Assembly (NCBI GenBank): GCA_963650165.1
Contig: CAVJKX010000008.1
Coordinates: 1-64,000, forward strand
DNA: 64,000 nucleotides
Direction: 5' to 3'
DNA from: F23-B02 sp963650165
GTDB taxonomy: Bacteria > Bacillota > Clostridia > Oscillospirales > Oscillospiraceae
How positions within the stretch are numbered: the stretch's first letter is position 1; every line of letters starts with the position of its first letter. Below the pieces are notes generated by a model that worked only from the letters and a program-made list of their open reading frames with translations, was not told the origin of the DNA and did no database searches. This document shows positions 57,668-64,000 of this stretch, one piece after another. The position numbers and the translations under genes were made by a program.

Positions 57668-58195
57668 ATGAAAAAATTTCTTTGTCTGACCGCCATACTT
57701 CTTCTGCTGCTGAGCTGCGCATTCCCCGTCCTTGCCGCCGGCACAGAGCCCATCAGCGTCGAGATAATCTCGCCCGAAAGCATAAGCGCAACCCCCGTGC
57801 ACCACGACAACATCGTCATCCGCGTTACCAATAACAGCGACAAAGCCTGCAACGATTTGCACTGCTTCCTGACGGTGCTCGACGTCGGCAGGACACAGAC
57901 GCTCCCCGTCGACGAGTTCGGCTCGGACGCCTTCCAATCACGCATCATCGAAAGCCTTGAGCCGGGGCAGAGCGTGGATATAACCATCCCCGTGCGCATC
58001 ATGTATGTCGGCGATTTCCGCTTCACCGCAACCGTTGCCGACTGCGAGTCGAATCAGCTTTACACCTGCCCGGCGATAAACGTCAGCATGCTCGCCGTCA
58101 GCACGATGAATAAGTTCCTCGTCATAGGCGCGGCAGCCGGAGTCCCCATTCTGCTGGCCGTCGCCGCGTTCATCCTGACACGCGCGCAAAAGTAA
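57668..58195 (+). CDS. Secreted, C-terminally anchored beta-domain protein
   Basis: A 175-residue protein with signal peptide (1-24, ending VLAAG), an immunoglobulin-like beta domain (about 28-140) of the CARDB/NEW3 style (IVIRVTNNSDKACNDLHCFLTVLD…LEPGQSVDITIPVRI), and a C-terminal helix (147-170) with a short basic tail. It follows the ABC-2 permease by 1 nt and is probably an extracellular accessory of that transporter. The DUF of this exact family is unknown to me. Confidence 0.78.
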   Translation: MKKFLCLTAILLLLLSCAFPVLAAGTEPISVEIISPESISATPVHHDNIVIRVTNNSDKACNDLHCFLTVLDVGRTQTLPVDEFGSDAFQSRIIESLEPGQSVDITIPVRIMYVGDFRFTATVADCESNQLYTCPAINVSMLAVSTMNKFLVIGAAAGVPILLAVAAFILTRAQK

Positions 58196-58246
58196 GTCGC
58201 GCACAAACGGGACCCGTCAGCACTTTTGGAAATTTCAAAAAAGGTA

Positions 58247-58275
58247 TTGACAAAAGTTTTGCGATTGTGTATTTT
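58247..58275 (+). promoter_or_regulatory. Promoter of the glycosyltransferase gene
   Basis: -35 TTGACA (58247-58252), 17-bp spacer, -10 TATTTT (58270-58275). The leader of about 78 nt contains a small GC-rich hairpin (GCCGCttcgGCGGC). Confidence 0.65.
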
Positions 58276-58359
58276 AAGTGTATTAGGACACACCACACAG
58301 TTAAGAAAATTAACGTGCCGCTTCGGCGGCGGAGCCATCAAAGAATTTGAGGTGATCGT

Positions 58360-59595
58360 ATGAGCACTGTCGAAAAGATCAATTTCGTCATTATGTGCGT
58401 GTTTTTCCTGTGCTACTCGTATCAGTTTATTTACATCCCCATCGGACTTCTGATGCACAGGCGCGGCTCGCACCTGGAAAGCCGCGGCAAGCGCGTTGCG
58501 GTACTCATCGCCGCACGCAACGAGCAGGCCGTTATCGGTCAGCTCATTGACAGCATCCGCGCGCAGAACTATCCGCAGCAGCTTATCGACATCATCGTCG
58601 GCGCGGACAACTGCACCGACGACACCGCCGGGATCGCACGCAGCCGCGGCGCAAGGGTGTTCGAGCGGCAGGATACTGAGCATGTCGGCAAGGGCTATGT
58701 CCTCAATTTCCTGCTGTACAGGCTCAAGGAGCTCGGCCTGAGCTACGATGCGTACATCGTCATCGACGCGGACAACATCCTCGATCCCAACTACATCGCC
58801 TCGATGTGCGGCTGCATGGAGCGCGGCTATGATATCATCACCTGCTACCGCAACTCGAAAAACTACGGCGACAACTGGATCTCCGCCGGGATCGGCCTGT
58901 GGTTCCTGCGCGAGTCGCGCTATCTCAACGGTGCGCGCGCCGCGGTCGGCAGCAGCTGCGCGGTCTCGGGCACGGGCTTTCTGTTCACGCGCGAGATACT
59001 CGAGCGCTGCGGCGGCTGGCACTTCTTCCTGCTGACCGAGGACATCGAGTTCACCATCGACAACGTGACCGACGGCGTGAAGATCGGCTACTGCCCGGAC
59101 GCGGTCGTCTATGACGAGCAGCCCGTGACATTTTCGCAGTCGTGGCGGCAGCGCATGCGCTGGTCGCGCGGCTATATGCAGGTGTTTGCACGCTACGGCG
59201 GACGCCTCATGCGCGGCATGCTGCACGGCAGCTTCTCGTGCTACGACATGGCAATGTCCATCATGCCGGCGGCAGTCCTCACTGGGCTGAGCATCGTCGT
59301 GAATGTCGGTGCCGCGGTCATGAACCTCCTCGGCGGCGGCGACTGGGCGACTCTCGGCATATCGGTCGGGCAAACGCTCGTGAGCCTGTATATGACGCTG
59401 TTCGTCATCGGCGCGATCACGACGCTCAGCGAGTGGAAGAATATCCGCTGCACTCCGGCCAAGAAGCTGCTTTACGCGCTCACCTTCCCGCTGTTCATGC
59501 TGACCTTCGTGCCCATCTGCATCGCGGCAATATTCAAGGACCCCGGCTGGAAGCCCATCGTCCACACCCGCAGCCTCGACTCCGTCCCCTCGTGA
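58360..59595 (+). CDS. Membrane glycosyltransferase family 2
   Basis: A 411-residue processive-type GT2 enzyme with one N-terminal helix (about 8-30) and three or four C-terminal helices (from about 295). The catalytic domain has VLIAARNEQAVI, GADNCTDDT, the IDADN (DxD) metal site, a TEDIEF acidic motif and QRMRWSRGY (QxxRW), as in poly-GlcNAc, hyaluronan and cellulose synthases. It should polymerise or transfer sugars from a nucleotide sugar at the membrane for exopolysaccharide or glycolipid. It is monocistronic with its own promoter, and an interspersed repeat follows directly. Confidence 0.92.
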   Translation: MSTVEKINFVIMCVFFLCYSYQFIYIPIGLLMHRRGSHLESRGKRVAVLIAARNEQAVIGQLIDSIRAQNYPQQLIDIIVGADNCTDDTAGIARSRGARVFERQDTEHVGKGYVLNFLLYRLKELGLSYDAYIVIDADNILDPNYIASMCGCMERGYDIITCYRNSKNYGDNWISAGIGLWFLRESRYLNGARAAVGSSCAVSGTGFLFTREILERCGGWHFFLLTEDIEFTIDNVTDGVKIGYCPDAVVYDEQPVTFSQSWRQRMRWSRGYMQVFARYGGRLMRGMLHGSFSCYDMAMSIMPAAVLTGLSIVVNVGAAVMNLLGGGDWATLGISVGQTLVSLYMTLFVIGAITTLSEWKNIRCTPAKKLLYALTFPLFMLTFVPICIAAIFKDPGWKPIVHTRSLDSVPS

Positions 59596-59596
59596 T

Positions 59597-59957
59597 TTCA
59601 GTGGCGCATTGAGGCTGCACCTATACGGAAACTGCGGGTGCCCGGTATCGTTACAATGGCATAAGCAAAAACGTTTCGCGCCCCATTAGTGCGCAATAAT
59701 GTTTCGCACCCTTGGCTTCCCCTTCGAGGGGAAGCTGTCACCGAAGGTGACTGAAGAGGTGTAATCAAATCCTTTGCCGTCAGGCAAACACAAATTTTCT
59801 GTAAGGAACTTATTTTGCCCGTTCCACCTGCCACGGTTTCCTGCGCGGCTTCCGGTCGGGCTGACGCAAACAGCGTATCGGTACGGTGTGAAAACGCCTC
59901 TGAAAAAGCCTTCCCCTTGCGGAGCCTGAGGGGAAGGCTTTTTCAGAGGCGTTTTCA
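59597..59957. repeat. Interspersed repeat copy E with a 29-bp perfect terminal hairpin
   Basis: Left end TTTCAGTGGCGCATTGAGGC at 59597, right end AACGCCTCTGAAAAA near 59905, with a nested CTTCCCCTTCGAGGGGAAGC…GAAGAGGTGTAA module. The right edge is part of a perfect inverted repeat (59889-59917 and 59929-59957, 29 pairs, 11-nt loop). Confidence 0.8.
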
Positions 59958-59975
59958 AGCGCTTTTCGGGCATAG

Positions 59976-60010
59976 AAAAAGTCCGCCGTAATTATTACGG
60001 CGGACTTTTT
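59976..60010 (-). terminator. Terminator of the tRNA-Ala transcript
   Basis: GTCCGCCGTAAT / ATTACGGCGGAC (59981-60004), flanked by A5 and T5 runs, immediately downstream of the tRNA on the minus strand. Confidence 0.85.
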
Positions 60011-60085
60011 GGTGGACCCGAAGGGATTCGAACCCTCGACCTCTCGGATGCGAACCGAACGCGCTCCCAGCTGCGCTACGGGCCC
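60010..60085 (-). tRNA. tRNA-Ala (anticodon CGC)
   Basis: A 76-nt cloverleaf with acceptor GGGCCCG / CGGGTCC that includes the G3-U70 pair, the identity element of alanine tRNAs. The anticodon loop TTCGCAT (CGC, reading GCG) lies on the stem TTCGG/CCGAG. The T-arm is GAGGG-TTCGAAT-CCCTT, and the CCA end is encoded. Confidence 0.93.
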
Positions 60086-60143
60086 AAGTGCTATCAGCTT
60101 TAGTATTATAACACACTTTTCAGAAAAGTAAAGAAAATATTTG

Positions 60144-60172
60144 TTGATTATATCGATTATTTGAGTTATAAT
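60144..60172 (+). promoter_or_regulatory. Promoter of SRP RNA (and probably dnaX-ybaB)
   Basis: -35 TTGATT (60144-60149), 17-bp spacer, -10 TATAAT (60167-60172). The predicted start near 60179 fits the 5' end of the SRP RNA. Confidence 0.75.
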
Positions 60173-60185
60173 ACGCTTGCGGCTT

Positions 60186-60438
60186 TTGACAAGGCTGCAC
60201 TAGTTGGGGAGCCAGCGGTGCCCTGTAACCTGCAATCCGCTACAGCAGGAATGAATTCCCAACATAGGATCTGTCATGTGTCGTCTGACCCCGGTAAGCA
60301 GCGTTGACGAGCCGGTCTCGCGCAACGGAAACCCGTGAACCATGTCAGGCGGGGAACCGAGCAGCATTAAGCGGTGTTTTTCGTGTGCCGCGAGGGTGCC
60401 GGTTCTGAGCCGGCTGCCGGCGTAACGGGCATATGTCA
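60186..60438 (+). ncRNA. ffs: Large bacterial signal recognition particle RNA
   Basis: The 4.5S/6S-type scaffold of the signal recognition particle that targets membrane proteins to the Sec translocon with Ffh. The Firmicutes large form, about 250 nt, is recognised by the Alu-domain words AGCCAGCGGTGCCCTGTAAC and CTGCAATCCGCTA and by the conserved Ffh-binding helix 8 (ACCATGTCAGGCGGGGAACC…GAGCAGCATTAAG). TGACA at the 5' end pairs with TGTCA at 60434-60438; both ends are approximate. Lying in front of dnaX is the standard gene order in Firmicutes. Confidence 0.95.
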
Positions 60439-60501
60439 GTTTTCAAAGTTGGGTGTGCAGTCTTGTCAAGGGCCGCATTCTATTTATTGCAGGTAACGAT
60501 C

Positions 60502-62208
60502 ATGTATCAGGCTTTATATCGAAAATGGCGTCCGAAGACCTTTGACGAGGTCGTCGGGCAAAAGCACATTACGGAAACGCTGAAAAATCAGATAGTCACG
60601 GGGCGCACCTCGCACGCGTATCTGTTCATCGGAACGCGCGGCACGGGCAAGACCACCTGCGCGAAGATCCTCGCCAAGGCGCTCAACTGCGAGCACCCGG
60701 AAAACGGCAATCCCTGCGGCAAATGCCCCGCCTGCCTCGGCATAGAGGACGGCAGCGTAATGGATGTCGTGGAGATCGACGCCGCGTCAAACAACGGCGT
60801 GGACAACGTCCGCCAGCTGCGCGAGGAGGCGGTATTCTCACCCGTCTCGGTCAAAAAGCGCGTGTACATCATCGACGAGGTGCACATGCTCTCGACCGCG
60901 GCGTTCAACGCGCTGCTGAAGATCCTCGAGGAGCCGCCGGAGCATCTGGTGTTCATCCTTGCGACGACGGAGCTCAACAAGGTACCGGCGACGATACTCT
61001 CGCGCTGCCAGCGGCACAGCTTCAAGCGCCTTGACGCGCAGCTGATCGCAGGGCACCTCGAGCATGTCGCGCAGTGCGAGGGCTTAAAGCTCGATCGCAG
61101 CGCAGCCGAGCTCATCGCGGGGCTTGCCGAGGGCGGCATGCGCGACGCTCTGTCGCTGCTCGACCAGTGCTCGGGCGAGAGCGATATCGACACGGACGCG
61201 GTGTATTCGGCGATGGGGCTGACCGGCAACAGGCGCACGGCGCAGCTGCTCGACTTCACCGTCAGGCGCAGCACCGACGAGGCGCTGAGACTGTTTGACA
61301 GTCTCTGGCGCGACGGTAAGGACCCCGCGACGCTGCTGTATGAGCTCAACACGCTCCTGCGCGACTGTCTCATGCTTTCGGTCGCGCCGAAGGCCGGTGC
61401 GGATCTCATATCCGGCCGCTTCAGCCGCGACATTCTGAATGTTTTTTGCAGAAAGCTCACCGGCGCGGAGCTGATAAACCGCATAAACACCGTCTCGGAC
61501 AGTCTGCTGAAGATCCGCGACTCGAAAAGCGCAAAGCTCACGGCGGAGCTGTGCATAATATCTCTGTGCGACCCGCGCCTGAGCGAGGGGATAGACGGGC
61601 TGCGCGCAAGGGTATCGCGCATCGAGGAGGACCTGAAGCATGCGCCCGTGCGGGAGCCCGCGGCGGAGGACGATGACGGCGAGGCGGAGGAGGAGTTTCA
61701 CTCCACGCTCGACGAGGCGCCCTTTGAGCTTGACGAACCGCCGCAGCCGCGGCCGCAGTACGAGCCCGATCCGGCAGACGAGCTTGACCCGGCGGCCTTC
61801 GCCGAGTATCAGCCCGAGGACGATCTGCTCGACAAGGCGTCTCCCGTGGAGCTCAACCCCGACGCTCCGGCAAGCGCCGCAGATGCGCCGCAGGACAATG
61901 CCGCGCTGTGGACGGCGATAGTCGAGAGAGCCGAGGACACGCTGCCGCGCGGCGTGATCCCGATACTTTCAAACCCCGCGCAGACGCGCTGCACCGTGAG
62001 CTATGATACGCTCGCGCTCGAGGTGCTGCCCGGCTTTTTCTTCAACGCGGTGAACAACCAGGCGGTGCTCATGCGCCTGCGCGAGGCGGCGGCCGCCGTC
62101 ACGGGACGCAGCCTGAAGCTCACGATAGCCGAGCTGCACGAGGATAACAGCAAACCCAGAAGAGACATCGAAGAACTGAAAAAATTCAAGGAAACTCGTT
62201 TCGTATAA
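60502..62208 (+). CDS. dnaX: DNA polymerase III subunit gamma/tau
   Basis: The clamp-loader ATPase of the replisome. I start at ATG 60502 (MYQALYRKWRPKTFDEVVGQ), the universal DnaX N-terminus, with AGGTAA upstream; the longer frame overlaps the SRP RNA. The 568-residue product has Walker A GTRGTGKTT (44-52), four zinc-binding Cys (63, 72, 75, 78), Walker B IIDEVHMLS, the SRC sensor (ILSRCQRH), the third clamp-loader domain, an acidic Pro-rich linker (about 395-450) and a C-terminal tau-like domain. No clear frameshift site for a separate gamma form was seen. ybaB follows after 21 nt. Confidence 0.96.
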   Translation: MYQALYRKWRPKTFDEVVGQKHITETLKNQIVTGRTSHAYLFIGTRGTGKTTCAKILAKALNCEHPENGNPCGKCPACLGIEDGSVMDVVEIDAASNNGVDNVRQLREEAVFSPVSVKKRVYIIDEVHMLSTAAFNALLKILEEPPEHLVFILATTELNKVPATILSRCQRHSFKRLDAQLIAGHLEHVAQCEGLKLDRSAAELIAGLAEGGMRDALSLLDQCSGESDIDTDAVYSAMGLTGNRRTAQLLDFTVRRSTDEALRLFDSLWRDGKDPATLLYELNTLLRDCLMLSVAPKAGADLISGRFSRDILNVFCRKLTGAELINRINTVSDSLLKIRDSKSAKLTAELCIISLCDPRLSEGIDGLRARVSRIEEDLKHAPVREPAAEDDDGEAEEEFHSTLDEAPFELDEPPQPRPQYEPDPADELDPAAFAEYQPEDDLLDKASPVELNPDAPASAADAPQDNAALWTAIVERAEDTLPRGVIPILSNPAQTRCTVSYDTLALEVLPGFFFNAVNNQAVLMRLREAAAAVTGRSLKLTIAELHEDNSKPRRDIEELKKFKETRFV

Positions 62209-62229
62209 TTATTTAGGAGGAATTTTAAT

Positions 62230-62556
62230 ATGGCAAAAGGCGGATTTCGCGGCGCTATGGGCGGCGGCAACATGATGAAGCAGGCTCAGAAGATGCAGGA
62301 AGAGTTCATGAAAATGCAGCAGGAGCTCGAGAACAGGGAGTTTGTCTCCACCGTCGGCGGCGGCGCCGTTAAGGCGACCATGATCGGCACCCGCGCGCTC
62401 AAGAGCATAGAGATCGACCCCTCGGCGGTCGATCCCGACGATCTCGAAATGCTTCAGGACATGATCGTCGCCGCGGTCAACGAGGCGATCACCCAGAGCG
62501 AGAACGCGACCAACGAGGCAATGAGCAAGCTCACCCCCATGGGCTTTCCTTTCTAA
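62230..62556 (+). CDS. YbaB/EbfC family nucleoid-associated protein
   Basis: A small DNA-binding protein that dimerises into a tweezer-like fold and coats the nucleoid. The 108-residue product shows the family start (Gly/Met-rich, NMMKQAQKMQEEFMKMQQELE), the central GGGAVKATMIG strand and ALKSIEIDPSAVDPDDLEMLQDMIVAAVNEA. AGGAGG precedes ATG 62230. It is cotranscribed with dnaX. recR, the usual next gene, is not here; a repeat mosaic begins 10 nt after the stop. Confidence 0.95.
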   Translation: MAKGGFRGAMGGGNMMKQAQKMQEEFMKMQQELENREFVSTVGGGAVKATMIGTRALKSIEIDPSAVDPDDLEMLQDMIVAAVNEAITQSENATNEAMSKLTPMGFPF

Positions 62557-62566
62557 AGGCGTTTTT

Positions 62567-63315
62567 TCAGAGGCGCACGGACGCACCTACAGATACGCTT
62601 ATTGCCGGTGCCCGGTTCGGTACATTGGTGGAAACTACGGCGTTTCGCGCCCCATTAGTACGCAGTAATGGTTTTGCGCCCTTGGCTTCCCCTTGCGCAG
62701 CCTGAGGGGAAGCTGTCACCGAAGGTGACTGAAGAGGTGTAATTAAATCGCGGCGCAAGCCGCAACAATGCTGATAAAAGACAGTGCAGATCATAGTCTG
62801 CACTGTCTTTTTCACGCTTAATATTAAATTCAACTTCCGATTTGTAGTGAATTTGTGTTTGCCTGACGGTAAAGGATTTAATTACACCTCATCCGGCTCG
62901 CTTACGCGACCCACCTTCCCCTCAAGCTCCGCAAGGGGAAGGCAGGGCGCAGGCTGCGCCTGCAAATGAAGATTGAAGATTGAATATCGAATAATGAATA
63001 ATTGCGGTGTGCGCAGAGCGCACGGATTTTCAGAGGCGTTGCTGCGCCGTGCCGATACGCTATTTGCGTCAGCCCGACCGGAAGCCGCGCAGGAAACCAT
63101 CACAAACAAATCTTTCTCCGCACTCGCGTTGCGCGGCAGTGTTCTTATTTTGTCGGCGGTAACGATACCGGGCCACCAGAGATACCCGTATCCGAGGCTG
63201 CGTCAATGCGCCTCTGAAAAAGCGCGAAACGTTCTTATTTATACCATTGTCTCGATACCGGGCACCGGCAGTCTCTGTATAGGTACAGCCTTAATGCGCC
63301 TCTGAAAAAGCGCCT
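62567..63315. repeat. Interspersed repeat mosaic, copy F
   Basis: About 750 bp without a gene. Left end TTTTTCAGAGGCGCACGG (62567), the TTCCCCTTGCGCAGCCTGAG module, GCGGCGCAAGCCGC, the hairpin AAAAGACAGTGCAGA / TCTGCACTGTCTTTT (62776-62811, with T5 and a likely terminator for dnaX-ybaB), an inverted module (62883-62945), an ATATCGAATAATGAATAATT run with GTGCGCAGAGCGCAC, then several right ends closing at …ATGCGCCTCTGAAAAAGCGCC (63315). Confidence 0.8.
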
Positions 63316-64000
63316 CTAAATAAGTGAGAGGGCGTGCTGCATTGCGATGGCGACGCCGGTGATGCCGAGCCAGCAGCAGAAGCCGAGCAGCAGCGGCTTG
63401 CCGCCGGTTTTTATGAGCTTGACGGGATTTGTGTTCAGGCCGATGGCCGCCATGGCGAGGACTATCATGAACTTGCTCAGCTCCTTGAGCGGATTGAACA
63501 CGCTTGCATCGACGCCCAGCGCCTGCGCAACGGTCGTGACGACCGAGGCGAGGATGAAGTAGAGGATGAACATCGGGAAAACGCTCTTCAGGCTGACCTT
63601 CTTACCCGACTCGCCGGCAGATTTTTTCGAGCGTATGAGCGCGAGGACGAGGGTGATGGGTATGATCGCGAGTGTACGCGTGAGCTTGACGGTGACGGCC
63701 TTATCGAGCGTCTGCGAACCGAGCCCCCACATGCTGTCCCAGGTCGAGGCGGCGGCGGTGACGGAGGAGGTATCGTTGACGGCAGTACCGGCAAAGATGC
63801 CGAAGGCCTCGCCGGAGGTAGTCGAAAAGCCGATGAGCGTGCCCATGAGCGGGAAGATGAGCGCCGCGATGACGTTGTAGAAGAAAATGACGGATATCGC
63901 CTGCGCGACCTCCTCGTCGCTCGCGTCGATGACCGGCGCGGTGGCGGCGATGGCCGAGCCGCCGCAGATCGACGAGCCCACGCCGATGAGGGTGGATATC
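63316..64000 (-). CDS. YeiH/UPF0324-family putative exporter, partial (5' end beyond the window)
   Basis: The C-terminal 228 residues of a polytopic membrane protein of the YeiH family (Cons_hypoth698), annotated in some genomes as putative sulfate or anion exporters. The family words VGSSICGGSAIAATAPVI and GIFAGTAVNDTSSVTAA are present, then four or more helices and LSKFMIVLAMAAIGLNTNPVKLIKTGGKPLLLGF. The frame is open to the window edge, so the true start lies beyond 64000. A repeat mosaic ends exactly at its stop codon. Confidence 0.85.
   Translation of the reverse strand, partial: ISTLIGVGSSICGGSAIAATAPVIDASDEEVAQAISVIFFYNVIAALIFPLMGTLIGFSTTSGEAFGIFAGTAVNDTSSVTAAASTWDSMWGLGSQTLDKAVTVKLTRTLAIIPITLVLALIRSKKSAGESGKKVSLKSVFPMFILYFILASVVTTVAQALGVDASVFNPLKELSKFMIVLAMAAIGLNTNPVKLIKTGGKPLLLGFCCWLGITGVAIAMQHALSLI

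Noticed and set aside
60502..62208. A programmed frameshift in dnaX giving a separate gamma subunit
   Set aside because: No slippery heptamer followed by a hairpin was found in the expected region between the ATPase core and the tau domain.

Overview
The window is a GC-rich chromosomal segment from an anaerobic Gram-positive bacterium, most likely a gut clostridium of the Oscillospirales type. Evidence: the large SRP RNA sits directly upstream of dnaX and ybaB. There are bacterial-type ferredoxin and rubrerythrin/Fur-family oxidative defence genes, a ferredoxin:thioredoxin reductase catalytic subunit with its thioredoxin, and many secreted proteins with Gram-positive signal peptides and C-terminal membrane anchors. 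No phage, plasmid, transposase or CRISPR genes were seen.

Layout. 0.1-8.1 kb: housekeeping and stress genes (hotdog thioesterase, Clp ATPase without a middle domain, 2[4Fe-4S] ferredoxin, two methyltransferases, carbonic anhydrase, small alarmone synthetase overlapping a Fur/PerR-type regulator, rubrerythrin with a palindromic operator). 8.2-14.3 kb: a LysR-controlled four-gene operon (MFS transporter, TIM-barrel enzyme of the dehydroshikimate dehydratase fold, shikimate/quinate dehydrogenase homologue, Old-Yellow-Enzyme-type reductase), probably for plant cyclic acids such as quinate or shikimate. 14.4-31.25 kb: a nine-gene minus-strand operon with one strong promoter and one terminator. It encodes two polytopic membrane proteins (one PrsW-like protease) and seven secreted or membrane-tethered surface proteins. 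Three of these are near-identical tandem paralogues and one is a 1528-residue giant that shares their core. I recognise no described system here, and it is the best candidate for an undescribed one.

31.4-38.2 kb: an AIM24-family protein, then a LacI regulator divergent from an HMG-CoA lyase / class III CoA-transferase / anion permease / esterase operon. This looks like a dedicated pathway for hydroxymethylglutarate or a similar acid, possibly released from plant conjugates. 38.7-45.2 kb: tRNA-Leu, a DUF975 membrane protein, a beta-CASP nuclease, two hypotheticals, then a thiol/folding group (trigger-factor-like protein, thioredoxin, FTR catalytic chain, lipoprotein). 45.3-51.6 kb: heterodimeric ABC exporter followed by an M16 peptidase. 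52.3-59.6 kb: a Cys-rich small protein and a 24-residue ORF, a two-component system, an ABC-2 type transporter with accessory membrane proteins, and a family 2 glycosyltransferase. 60-64 kb: tRNA-Ala, SRP RNA, dnaX, ybaB, and a partial YeiH-type transporter.

A family of foldback interspersed repeats (terminal motif TTTTTCAGAGGCG) occupies six intergenic sites. In places it touches genes directly: it supplies one stop codon, abuts one start codon, and sits against one ribosome-binding site.
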